Part shown: positions 25,490 through 37,303 of the stretch, piece after piece
Layout: each line of letters opens with the position of its first letter
How positions within the stretch are numbered: the first letter of the stretch is position 1
Origin: Pogonophryne albipinna
Taxonomy: Eukaryota; Chordata; Actinopteri; Perciformes; Artedidraconidae
DNA: 64,000 nt
Direction: 5' to 3'
Assembly (NCBI GenBank): GCA_028583405.1
Contig: CM053259.1
Location: 15,986,594 to 16,050,593 of the forward strand
Notes under the pieces: generated by a model
Database searches by the model: none
What the model was told of the DNA's origin: nothing
The model's input: only the letters and a program-made list of their open reading frames with translations
Translations under genes and position numbers: made by a program

Positions 25490-26098
25490 GTGGCCGTTTC
25501 TCAATCGCGAGGATGCTTGCTTGGTAGCACATGTCTTCCGAGTCACTTCCTTCAGAAGCTAGTCAAGAATCCTTCCTGGCAATCGGAAAACGAAGAGTGG
25601 AACAGGCTAGCAAGTGTGCAGGTGTGCGTCATATGAGAGGCCCCGCCTTACATTTTCCGCCACAGATTTGGCGAAATTGGTCCGTGCGCAAAGCATTGTG
25701 GGGATTTGAAGGACGCGAAGTCTACCCATGTGCAGCCTCGAAATTACCCCCAAACCAAGGACGCGGCCTCGGTGGAATTCCAAGTATGCTGGAGATTGGA
25801 ACAGTCCTTCGGTGGCACTCGATGAGGTAGTATCCTTGAAATATTGGCTTGGAAGCCAGTTTCCTCGCGATTGAGAAACGATGCTGGCTTGGTAGTCGCG
25901 TACTTCCAAGTCACTTGGGGATTTTAAGGACGCGAAGTCTACCCATGTGCAGCCTCGAAATTTCCCCCAAACCAAGGACGCGGCCTCGGTGGAATTCCAA
26001 GTATGCTGGAGATTGGAACAGTCCTTCGGCAGCACTCGATGACGTAGCATCCTTGAAATATTGGCTTGGAAGCCAGTATCCTCGAGATTGAGAAACGG
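25490..26098. mobile_element. Repeat 'ccgtttctcaat' copy 2 with internal duplication
   Basis: Ends 'ggccgtttctcaatcgcgaggat' (25488) and '..atcctcgagattgagaaacggcc' (26098) are inverted repeats. Inside, the block 'gacgcgaagtctacccatgtgcagcctcgaaatt..ttggcttggaagccagt' occurs at about 25711-25860 and 25929-26080, almost identical, so the element has a recent internal duplication of about 220 bp. Frames open across it are composition artefacts. Confidence 0.65.
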
Positions 26099-26207
26099 CC
26101 CGTGTGTCAAATTGGGGAAATGCAGGATAATCAGTGTTATTGTGCGCAATATGACAACACTTGAAAGATTACCCAATGACATTTAACAAAGGTATCTCGA
26201 CTCCTTC

Positions 26208-27795
26208 ACCTTTTTTTGTTTAGATTCACTTGAGACCATTCAACAGAGCCTTGCATTGGTTCTCTATCGCAGGGGTTCCCAACCTTTATTGTGCCAAGGA
26301 CCGGCAGATACATTAAAAAAAAATCGCGGACCGGTTGTCAATTTGAACTGATTTTAATATTTACTCACCACCAGCAGGTAGCAACAGAGGCTAATTGTAT
26401 GTAACAGCCTGAACAAATACTAGAACAATATGCATTCAAAACATATTAATGTTTTAAAAAAAAACTGTCGTTTTTTGGTTTTTCGTAAAAACGGAAAACC
26501 AAAAAACCGACGTTATTCAGTTTTTAAACCAAACGGGAAAACAGATAAATCAACGTTTTGGTTTTGTTTGTATGATTTACGGATAATCATGGGAAAACAA
26601 GGAGAAGGCGCATTATGAAGGAGGTGTGTGTGTGTGTGTGTGTGTGTGACTGGCATTTGTTTTCAGAAGATATGAGTGACGTTCGTTCCGGTGCACGTCC
26701 GACAGCATTTAGCACTACATCGAGATTAAGATTAAACTAATTTATTTTGGGAACACCCGCATATAGGCTACCTATGGAGTTAGCCAGATGTGTGTAAATT
26801 ACTGTTCATGGTCATTTGAAAACAAATGCCGGTGTCGCAGACACAAACACACAGAGCAGAGCGCACAAACACACATCATGCGCCTTGGTAACTGGACATC
26901 TCCTTCATAAAACTAATAAAAGGGGGAGTAATCGGGCAGTTCCGTGTGTGTAGAGGTGTGTGTGGTTAACACGTAGCAGCCTGCAGTCACTCTTAAGCTG
27001 TTCTGATGAAGGTAAACACAGCGAAGGCGGTGCGTAAAAAGGCACAGCTCTCGGCGCGCTGGTGCTGCACTTCTCAGAGGCGGAGTATACGTCCCGCTGC
27101 CTCCTGATGCTGCCTGCAGCCATTTCATGAAGTGAAGGAGGTTTTCCTTCTATAAAACAGCTGCGGGCAGCAGATACCGTGAGAGTCCCGGACATGAATT
27201 CATAGATCAAGGCAGACTGGTTTACTCTCCTGTTTTGCCAATCCGGTGCTTAAACAAATAGCTCTACACCCCTGGCCGACATGTCCTTAAAATGAAGTCC
27301 GAGTTTGAAATATATCTCAAATAATGTATGCACTGCCATTTCCCCACATAAACATAACAGTCTGCAATTAAACAGTTGTCTCCTGTTCGCTCCTCTTCCT
27401 ACTTGGCGCACCGGTAACTTTCTCGTGCGCACGAGAGGCTGAGACCAGGCTGATCCGCCGAATCCCTCGGAACATCATAAAAGCCATGGCATTTTTTAAC
27501 AGTTTTCTAGTGAAAGTTTAACCAGGCTACTGGATGAAATAATATGACTGGTATAGGTGCACAAATTAACCACTTTTTGAAAAAAAATATTATGATAACA
27601 TATTTTTATATATTTATAATTCTGCCAATATTACGATAAACTCACAGCTATTTCGCGGACCGGCAGTAACACCTCCGCGGCCCGATACCGGTCCGCGGAC
27701 CGGGGGTTGGGAACCCCTGCTCTATCGCACACATTACACCAAGAACCAGGACAGTGTACAGTCCACGGTCGTTACCAGCCTTTACATTTCCTGTA
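26208..27795 (+). pseudogene. Coding-looking exon split by a hAT insertion
   Basis: Left piece 26222-26269 follows a strong acceptor (tttttttgtttag). Right piece resumes at 27728 and ends at a donor-like tttcct|gtaaag near 27790. Removing one copy of the 8-bp duplication, the two pieces share one open frame reading SLETIQQSLALVLYRTHY then a polar stretch ending SLYIS, about 38 codons. The peptide looks like an amphipathic helical protein segment, but I do not recognise the gene. The insertion would destroy the exon, so this is either a dead fragment of a gene whose working copy is elsewhere or chance. No adjoining exon was recognised. Confidence 0.35.
26270..27719. mobile_element. hAT element (CAGGGGTTCCCAACC)
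   Basis: It starts CAGGGGTTCCCAACC and ends GGTTGGGAACCCCTG, a perfect 15-bp TIR, flanked by the 8-bp duplication CTCTATCG (26262-26269, 27720-27727). 'ggaccggcag' / 'gtccgcggaccggg' sub-terminal repeats fit the same family. 1450 bp with a (GT)n tract near 26623-26648 and no intact transposase. Confidence 0.85.
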
Positions 27796-28834
27796 AAGTT
27801 ACGTGAATGCATCTCGTGAACATCAGTAATCTACAACTCCTGCACGAGCTCAATTAAAACCCCATATTTAAGAACGATGGACTAAAACGGTTGTACATTT
27901 TCTGAATTACGTAATCTATATCATGGTTAAAAACCCTGCTCCTCCACAACGGGTTTGGCATAAACCACCCTACCTTTAATCTCGATTTTGCAGCACAGTG
28001 AAAAACTGAGTGTTCCACCCATTGTGTTTACATGCCCCACGGTTAGACATCCCACTGATATATTCTAATTTCCTGTGTGGAATAGGATAAGCATCACCAT
28101 AATGCTCTCATTACAGACTTTGTGTCAATGATTCCTAATGTAAACCTTATGGTGGAGCAATGTCCCTCTGCTTTTTCAGTGAATTTACTACTTTAATGTG
28201 TTGTTAATAAAGTTGCCTTGCCTTGAATACGATTCATGCAACATTCAATATTATAATTTATTTGTATTTGCACAATAAAAAACAAGCAACCGTTTTAAGT
28301 GCAAATCAGATATATCTGAAAAAATATGTAATACTAGAATAATAACATAAAAAGTTAAACAACTTCACAAAAAGCTAAAAAAATACTAAAGGCAACTTCT
28401 GAACAATATTTCAATTGTTATAAAAAATTAAGAAAAATGACCTACCAACATGGATACCACTTGTTATTGGTTGCTCCTCACTGTTGATGTTAAGCGGAGT
28501 GGATAAAGTGCTAGAAGTACAATTTGGGTATAACAATAGAACAGCTCTGAATATCAAATCCAATGACTTTCCATTACCAATTTCTTAAAATTCAAGGACA
28601 GAACACGGTATAGTTTGAGACAAGGGTCAAGGTTAATTAACTGCTAGAATGAGAAGTAGCAGGCTCACGGACACAATTAAAAAGAGGTTTGACACCGCGC
28701 AGTAATATGTGTAAGTATAGCGACAAAGACAGAGACATATTTACAGAGTTGATAAAAGTCTTTATTTTGCACATATATAAATTTAAGCATTTTTAATAAC
28801 CAATGTCTATTTACTAAAACGTTCAAATCTTACC

Positions 28835-30795
28835 TCACAAATGTAAAGACTTCCAAGGATCCGTGAGATCTATGACATTACTCAAGACTGCTGTACTACA
28901 TACATATACTATATACATACATATATATATAAATATAAATAGATTTATATGCACTAGTCTTTGATCCAATAAAGACTCGTCATTAACCTGAGGACACCAA
29001 GAAGTTGATTTGAGCAATATAAAGACTCCAAGCCAAAACTTAATCTAATACAAGAGTTGACGCATTAATCCACAATTATTTCTCACCTGTGTCGGCTGCT
29101 GACCTGGAAAAAGGGCATTCAGCTCATGTTCCAACGAGTTCTGGCCCCGGTCCAGCCTGCAGTTCATCCTGAGCGCTGTGAAACCATCTGGCTCACAGCG
29201 AGCAGTCTCATGACTCGGAGCTAGAAAAGGACCACACAGAAAAGGACATGTTACCCAACCATGGTTAATCCATTCCTAAGCATCAACATGACCATCACCA
29301 CCATCAAAACACAGGAGACATACTCAATTATCTTCAAAATGATGCAATAATAGCTAAAACATCTGAAAAAAAGTATATGCCAGATATGTAACATGAAGCT
29401 GGGTCGTATCTTCAAAAAAAAAGTTACAGAATATATTTGCTCTGGGAAGTAAGATCATAAAAAGGTGAACAATTGTTCCTTTTGCAGCCTTGAACAGTTT
29501 GCAAGGATAATTCATTGAATGCATACATTACTTTCTTGTGTACTGTCAATATTTGTATGTTGTTAGGTGCTGCCATATGTGGCTCTGTGTATATCTGTTT
29601 CTGTGTGTTTGGAGGTAAAAATACAAATAACTTTGCCATAATACATTTCAACTTAATAGACAACGAAATCAAACATTATGCTCCAAAATACTAGTCATTT
29701 CAAAGAGGCAGAAATATAGTGCAACTTTCTGAGCATTAGTACAGATAATGAACAATCTTACCAATCCATCCCTTCCATTTGTGTGAACCCATTCAGGATG
29801 GGGCAGCTCCTTTACTGCCTGGTGACAAGAGGCAACATATAGAGACACAGTTCTGATGTGAGAAACTGTAAAGGAAACTCCAGCATTTGATGGCACTTTA
29901 ATGCAAAACAAAACGTGTGAAAGAATGAGCTTCCTGATGTTACCATGTGCTCCCTTTTTCATCCTTACCTGTGCAATATAAATAATGTGGCCTATCTACT
30001 GCCATCTTGTGGAGTTATGATGTACAGACATCTGTTTAGAGGCACGGCCATTGTTCCAACATCAGCCAATTTAATCAGTATTTCATTCGGATCCCCCCTG
30101 CTAGTTAAATACATTTAAACAACTGCTTCTAAAGTGTTATCTACATTTTACTCAATGCATCTCCAGCTCAGGAAATGCCCAACAAATGCAGCGTCGGATA
30201 AAAGGAACAATGGATCATTATTCGTGGTGTGAAACTGCTGCCTCTAGCGGTGTGGGAAGGGAAACGTTCACCACCACCCTCCCTTTCAGAGTGTGTGTGT
30301 GTGTGTGTGTAGACAGCTGAGAAGATTTTGGTGCTGGGAGCCAAGACAAGCAACAGGTGTTTGCAGGGTTTAAGGGTTCACAGCACTTTCCAGATCTTCC
30401 GGCTTGTGCAGGACTTTTCATTTTGCCTAAGGGGGAAAATATTCACTATGTCTGAAGGAAATACATATTCCTCATGGGTTTAAGCCCCAGAAACATACTG
30501 ATAAAATTAATTGTAAAATTCCCAATGATTCTTCAGTCAACTTTTATGACTTAGGTTCGTCATAGCCTGGAAAATAACAATTGACTCTCCTACTGAATTA
30601 ACAGAAGCTTGATTCATAGTGCAGTATATTAGTAAGAAAACAATTAAAAGAATAAAGCATAATTACGGCTAGTGTTTCTCCAGTGATTACATTAGCTAGG
30701 AGAGGAGACAGTACTCTGTGCAAGGCTAGCTCACCCTCGAGTACCGTTCAGGGGAGTTCCTCATTCTAGCGCTGCAGCTCTCAATGCTTCACCAC
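28835..30795 (-). CDS. Candidate unidentified multi-exon gene (exon-like segments only)
   Basis: Four minus-strand segments have plausible splice borders and open frames. (a) 30795-30735: acceptor, then ATG at 30764, MRNSPERYSR, donor gtgagc. (b) 29818-29762: acceptor after a pyrimidine tract, AVKELPHPEWVHTNGRDGL, donor gtaaga, open only in that frame. (c) 29220-29087: LRMNCRLDRGQNSLEHELN..FPGQQPTQ, donor gtgaga. (d) 28987-28835: VNDESLLDQRL.., ending VIDLTDPWKSLHL and a stop. Segment a ends in phase 0 and c-to-d joins in phase, but b to c fits only if c uses an internal AG (giving TARCEPDG..), so the model is incomplete. I recognise no family. Segment d crosses an AT-rich repeat, so part may be intron. 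Confidence 0.35.
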
Positions 30796-31824
30796 CTAGG
30801 CAGGTTGGAATAAGAGGACAGACACATGAAACAAAATACAATGATACCATGGAACCACAAGGCAGATGCTAAAAACACTTTCTAAGGTAAACAAATTAGG
30901 TGGTCACTTGTTATGGCAGAAGGCACGTTTTAGAATTGTAACCCTTTGGATGGTCAGATCCTTGGTGTCTTCAAAAAAGGGAGCAGAGATGGTTCAGATG
31001 ATTAAAAACGAAATTGAGAAAACTCAGCATACACGTACAAATCCATTCAGAATTAAATATGACGTTCCAGCTGTTGTAAAAGGTGTCAGTATCAGGATCA
31101 TACCAGAGCAAGTGACATTCCACCATTATTCAAGATTGCCCATCAGTAAAGTTTGTTTGCACAGGTATACAAGGTATACGCTTCAATAAATGTTCACCTG
31201 CCAAGACAAAAAAAAATTGGAGCTCGACTAAACTTCATCCCATAATAACATGCACAACATTGTTAAATCTCTGCTAATGTTCTGCACATGAAATTGGTTC
31301 CTTAGCCGTATCCCAAAAATATGTATTTGGATGGCGCAGAAGAGGTCAAATGGAAAGAAAAAGGACAGTTCTAATTTAACGATTGTTAAGCTCATTTGGC
31401 ACCCACAATTTTCACAAAGATAAATGTACCTACATGAAGCACTCAGTGTTTTCCTTTTCTTCATGAATGGCAGATAAGTGGATTTAGTGAGGCATACACT
31501 GTTTACCTGTGCAAACAAACTGTGACAGGTACAATCTTGAGTAACAGCAATAAGTCACATTTGCAGTTGTTGGTATTTCTGTGATATTCGGTAAATAAAA
31601 TTGAGTGCAGGAAATGACTGTAGTCCGACGTAACATGCACTGAAAATTAAAAAGGGTTAAAATCCTGTTATCATCCTCTTGCGCATTTTCAGTATTTGTA
31701 TTATTCCTTTGAGGCAAGAAATTTGACTTGGAAAGAAGATCTTCATCCAAATGAGAGAATTGAGGTAAAATCAAATCAAATACTGACAACACTGAATTTG
31801 AGTATCTGACAATTGACTGATGCT

Positions 31825-32603
31825 CAGCTGAGTTTTATTGAAACGGAACAAACGTAAAAGTTATAAATACAAAGAACATCAGAACAAACTGCTATGGCTC
31901 TTAAGGTAAGCCAAACCAAATTCTATTGGGCAAGTTCAAAGAAAACATAGGAAGTTATGGTATCAGTTTAAAAAAAAACACAATTTGTCTACCGCTAGAA
32001 ATGCTAGGCATACACTTTGAACATTACAAAACTTTGATTTCTTCCTTCCTGTGGATTCTTTTCTCCACCATTGCAAAAAATGAAGTATGAAGCTCTAACC
32101 ATATGCATTTATTTACAAGCAAGTCCCTAAGCAACTATGAGAAACCACAAATAAAGGGAGTACAAGAAGGGAAGGGGGGGAAGGGGCATGGACAAAAACT
32201 TCCTACAAGGCAATATCATTATTTAATGTCCTCTCAGACTTTTGGGAATCAATGTCCACTTTGTAAATGTTCATTGTTGGCTTTAAATGAATCAGGAACA
32301 AAATGTAACAATAAAAGTGTTTCGTGTATTTTTAAAAATGTCCCAATGTAAGAGTAAGAAATGATTCACCACAACGGTTACGTTCACTTCTTCAGCCAAA
32401 AGGCTTTCCAGCCAATCACTTCGAGCCAATTCTGGGGTCTGTCCATTTTTTTCTGACATATGTACAGATATTTTTTTTTCATGAGGGGTGAAGAATAAAA
32501 AGTCAATCAAAAAATTGTGGCCAATCTCCTGTAATTTTTTTTCCTTTTTATTGTTGTTTTTCTCTTTTTTTGTTGTCACTTTGCCAAATACCTTTGGGTG
32601 CAT
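31825..32603 (-). other. hnrnpr: hnrnpr 3' UTR
   Basis: Minus-strand sequence after the stop at 32604-32606, non-repetitive and U-rich, with an AATAAA (minus) at about 31832-31837. No competing ORF is convincing. The stretch 30800-31820 beyond it holds nothing I can identify. Confidence 0.55.
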
Positions 32604-35600
32604 CTACTTCCACTGCTGCCCATAAGAATCCTGTGAAAACTCCATGGTGTCATTACTGTAACCATAGTTACCGGAATAGTCGGCCCCCTGCTGCAGGGGC
32701 TGCTGGGCGATGGGCTGGGACCCCCAGTTCTGCTGGTTGTTGGTCTGGCGGCGCTTGGAGTCAGGCTGGTTGAACACATCTGCCTTCCTCTTCCCGCCGA
32801 CGTTCCCCCCACGGTTTCCTCTGGCCCCGCGTGGCCCGCGGCCTCTCTGCGGCTGGAAAGGGGCTCCCCGCCCCCCGCGGCCACCCCTAGGACCACCGGG
32901 GGGGGGTCCCCTTTGGGCGTAGCCCCCACGGCCTCGCGCCGGGGGTGCCCCACGAGCTCTAGGTGGAGGAGGCCCCCCCCTGCTAGGACGAGTACCACGG
33001 CCCCTCATGCTGTAGACATCTTCATAGCCGTAGTAAGGGTCTTCATAGCCACCGCGGTATTCATGATAGTCGTAGCCATAGTAGTCATCATAGTAGTCGT
33101 CATACCCATAGTAATCAGGGGGATAGGAATAGCCCCCCCGGCCACCGCGACCCCTGCCTCGGCCTGGTGGCGGCATGCGTGGAGGGGGGTAGTAGTAATA
33201 GTCATCATACCTGCAGAGGGGAGGACAAGTTATTTTAATGATTCCTTATGAGATAATACACTTATGCCTAAAGCATTTTAAACTGTAAATTAGCCAAGCA
33301 GCTAACAAAGTTAAGCAGCTAAACTTAACTTTGTTCATATCTCTTTTACTCTTACTTAGTTTAAGTCACTCTCCGACAGAACAGAGCATCGCAGTTTGGC
33401 TTTTAGTTTTTTTCGAATTTTGCTGAAACACAGCAGCTAATATTGCTAGAAAGAACAACAATTCAGCGTACTGCCAAGTGTTTGAATTATGTCTCTGCTC
33501 AATACAGAGTGTGTTTGCAAAGCCCAACCCTCTGGGAAAAACAGAGTTCAGCGAAGAAAGAGAAACTACCTCAACAGTAAAATGTGTATTAACTCACATA
33601 CTGAGCTTTCAGGGAAAACACTGGAGTCCCATGTGTCTCTGTTACTCACCCAGAATTCCTAGTGGTCTGGCGAGCTGCTTGTCGCTCTTTCCTCTTTTTA
33701 TCTGGCGGCTTTGCCAGGACGATCTCAATTTCCTCTCCTCCTAGCTCCTTCCCGTTCATCTCATCCATTGCCTAACCAAACAAAACGATAAATTACTGTA
33801 ACATACATGGCGATAATCAGACATGCAACACAACTTGAATGAAAAACACACCTTTACAGCAGCATCCCTCTCCTCAAAATGGACAAAAGCATAATCTTTC
33901 AATTTCTTCACTCGCTCCAGCTTTCCAAACTGAGAGAAGGTCTTTTCAAGAAGATCTTCAGTCACTGATGTGGCCAGCTTTCTTACAAAGAGCACCTTGA
34001 CCTATGAAATCAAAAACAAAGAGACAGTTTGTTGCCCTGTAGAAAATGCATGTTTGTGTTTTAAAGAGAAAATATATGGAACCAACCTTGGCCATGACCT
34101 CGGCGTCTGGCTCAGCAACAGGGTCGGCCCACTCCACAGTGACCGGGTTCCCCCACACCTTCACTTTGCCGCTCATCAGGCGGCGGCGAGCCTGCGCTGC
34201 AGACTTGTGATCTTCGTACTCCAGGAAACAGAAGCCGCGGTTCTTCTTCTTGTCATCCGGCTGGTGGTACAATATGACCTCTTGGAGACCCTCTGTGAGA
34301 TAGACAATAACATCTCTAACTTCCAAAACAGTTGTCCTGTCTATAATCCTAAATTAATTTATTTTAAAAGAAGTTACTGACAAAAATCTCCCTCCTTGCT
34401 TTGGGACTGACCTGTAACTTTGCCAAAGTCTTCCAATATACTTTCCCTTGTCTTGTTCTTTGGAATTGATCCGACAAACAGGCGATTGTTTGCAACAGAT
34501 ATACAGACTCCCAAGTACTTGCCAGGGCGGATTTCATGGTTATCACACTGAAAATGAAATCATGTGAAACTCATTATAAATGAACACCAACTTTAAGAAT
34601 TAGGCCATTTTAAGCTTGTATCCTTTTAAATAATACTCCATATATCAAATACGACTATTTAAAACTGTCTCCAGCATTCCTTTAAAACTAACTCAGTTGT
34701 TATATAATTTGATGCATTTCTTCAAAAGGCTATACCATGCTACTTACAAGCTTCACAGCCTTTTGTGCATCATCCTTATTGCAGTAGGTGATGAAGGCGT
34801 AACCCCTGTTCTGACCAGAGAGAGGGTCCATCATTAGCCTAAGGTCCCAGATGGAACCGGCAGACTCAAAGAGAGGCACCAGCTCATCTTCATACAAATC
34901 CCTTGGGATTTTCCCAACAAACACCTGAAAAAGAAAGGAGAAAAAGGGGGACAAGTGTTAGGATTTGTTCATAAATACATATCATCTTTTACAGAATTAT
35001 AAATGGTGCTGTAACACAGATCTAATACCGTTTCCCCCAGAAATATGAGACATTGAATGATGAGAAGCTGCTTTATAGACGTCTCTAATCTACCTCTGTT
35101 CCAATCCCTGGTTGTATTCCTTTGAACACATCCTCAGGTGGGGGACCTCCGTACTTTCTCTGCCCTGTGGTGACATCCAGGGTGTATCCCGTCCGCTCCA
35201 ACAGAGTCTGAAAAACAACAACAACAAACAACATTAACTGAGCAGCATGACTGCGCAGGAATGTTTGAATGACATTCATTCTAATCCATCTATGCAACAA
35301 AGCTCTGCTTCAGTAGTTTGTTTACCTTGATTTTCGCCTCATCTGGGCCCTTTGTGGATTCCTGTACTTTACTTCCTTGTTTTTCTCTCTGTCTGTAAGT
35401 CTTCATGACTCCACAAAGGAAAGCACTTTTATTCTATATAACAAAAAGAAAAAAAGTTATTATTTTGTCTACAATAACATGAAACTCCTTACCAAGACAG
35501 AAAGGCAGTAATCCATTCAAGTATTTACCTGTACGTGGGACAGGTCGCTCTCTTTGAACTGCTGCAGCACAGTCAGTGCCCCCTCCTCATTGAACTCACG

Positions 35601-35920
35601 CAGGGCATCAATGGCCCTTTCATCGAGGTCAACATACGCGACCAAGCCTACATTTAAAAAGCATGTTCAGTCAGTACAAGCTACAGTAGATATCTGCTAT
35701 ACTCCAGCCCAGCTTCTTAAAATGACATGTCAAAGCTCTTAGAGACAAAAAACTCTCACCCACCTGTCAGGAAAATGTTATCCATACTTTCAGCAACTTT
35801 CTGGGGCAGCCCAGCATCAATGAGCGTCTGGTAGTTTTCTGTGTGTGTTGTTGTCACATCCATGGGCTCTTCTTCCTCCTTAACCGGGGCAGAGCTACCG
35901 TTTACCTCAGCGGCAGCCAT
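32604..35920 (-). CDS. hnrnpr: Heterogeneous nuclear ribonucleoprotein R, 10 coding exons
   Basis: RNA-binding protein of the hnRNP R/Q group, acting in pre-mRNA processing, mRNA transport and stability. Coding exons (minus): 35920-35764, 35647-35529, 35433-35326, 35207-35094, 34924-34748, 34547-34412, 34292-34087, 34001-33852, 33771-33650, 33210-32604; all phases agree, giving 631 aa (human 633). The acidic N-terminal domain has LPQKVAE and [19 protein letters not shown]. Three RRMs follow: VFVGKIP at ~167, LFVGSIP at ~248, VLFVRKL at ~342. Then come a YYGYD-rich, RGG-rich tail, an NLS-like [18 protein letters not shown], and the terminal SYGQQWK. '[22 protein letters not shown]' and EEEEPMD fit HNRNPR better than SYNCRIP. 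A noncoding 5' exon probably ends near 36484 (donor gtgagt), joining 35924. Confidence 0.95.
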
Positions 35921-36484
35921 TGTCCTGTAGACGGATAAGATAACCCTTTATTAGTCTCACAGTTGAGGCATTTCATAAATAAGAAACTGTTATTAAGAAA
36001 CTTGTTTTCAAACGGATGGATGTTGTGATCTGACTTTGAACCATACACGTTACTTTATTGATGAAATACAAGGACTTTCTAAAAACCGTAAAATCAGCAA
36101 ACTATGAATTACATGCATTATAAACACTGTTAGACAAATGAAATGCATGTGAAAAGGAGAAGATATTGCACGGTAACATAACATGGTTACTTAGGAAGAC
36201 ACCGTCCCGCCCCCTTCACATGCAGCCTGCTAGCTACAGAGGTTGACACATTTTATTTTCATATTTACATGCAGTCATACACTGGGCGAACGCTATATAT
36301 TTACAGTCACATAAAATGGGCAGTTTTCAGAGCATAATATATGTTAAATTATAATCTTGAGCCAACAGTGCTAATGTTTAGCGGTCTAGCTAACGAGCTT
36401 ATGCGAAGGCCTCGGCGTGCAGAAAGACAGTTTTCAGACACATGCTTTGTACAAGGTGCCAACACATAGTTAGCATAACTCACC

Positions 36485-36690
36485 AGTCTGATTCGGGACG
36501 CTAACAATGGCGTGTGTTAAAATGCGGGACGATTAACTTGTCGCACGTAAAAAAAATGACAATTATGAAGAATACGTTTGAGTCCAACCCACGAGACAAA
36601 TTTCCAGACAGCTACGGTCTCGTCGTCGGCTCGCCCGAACAACGCCACCGCTCAGCAACGCTCGCGAGATTTGGAGGGGAAACGCGCAGT
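36485..36690 (-). promoter_or_regulatory. hnrnpr: hnrnpr promoter and noncoding exon 1
   Basis: CpG-rich, non-repetitive sequence upstream of the 5' UTR donor at about 36484. It contains TCGCGAGA at 36662-36669, the core of the palindromic TCTCGCGAGA element (bound by BANP) found in many TATA-less housekeeping promoters. The first exon would run from this area to 36485. Confidence 0.45.
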
Positions 36691-37303
36691 GGGGCAGGTG
36701 TTCGTTTTGACTACTTTTCATGGCGATTTGCAGCATAGTCCCTTCTTATTATACATGCATGCATAGTCCTCGCCAACTGTAATGTCACAGATGTATTATA
36801 TCCTTTAGTATCATTCATGTATCTTGTGAAAAGTATGAAATAATACTTGACACAAATTAGGGAAGAAGATTTCATTCCACACACAAAATTAGAGGATACA
36901 GTTACATCCAATTGAAGTAGCAAAGATATTCAGCACGTAATCGGGCAACAAGGAGACTTAAAAACAAGTGCTTCATCATCAACTACCAAACCACAGAGGA
37001 TGAACTTTGACGGACACGACTTCAGCCCAATGATATTCTTCATCTGTTTTGTGCAGACCTAAAACAGGTTCAACCTTATTTTCGAATAAACACAGTTGAC
37101 CCAAAGCATACAAACAGCTGACATTTTGGAAATAAACAAAGGACATACAAAAAGTCACACACATTTGCAAAAGCTTTAATGAAATAAAAAAATTAAGTGC
37201 TTTATTGGTATTAATTAAGGCAGTTCAAAGCTGCCTTGGCCAGCAGCAAACCAATCAATAGAAGATATTGATTGACTTTGGAATCAGATGATGATAACTG
37301 GCT

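Noticed and set aside
25163..26182. Long minus-strand ORFs (127 and 191 aa)
   Set aside because: They span MITE sequence including an internal duplication, with no recognised domain.
30218..30430. Additional exon of the unidentified minus-strand gene (KSPAQAGRSGKCCEPLN..)
   Set aside because: It has an acceptor-like cccccttag but joins segment a out of phase and runs into a CA microsatellite, so it was left out.
32710..33251. Plus-strand ORFs rich in Pro, Arg and Val
   Set aside because: They are antisense shadows of the hnrnpr RGG/YG-rich last exon.
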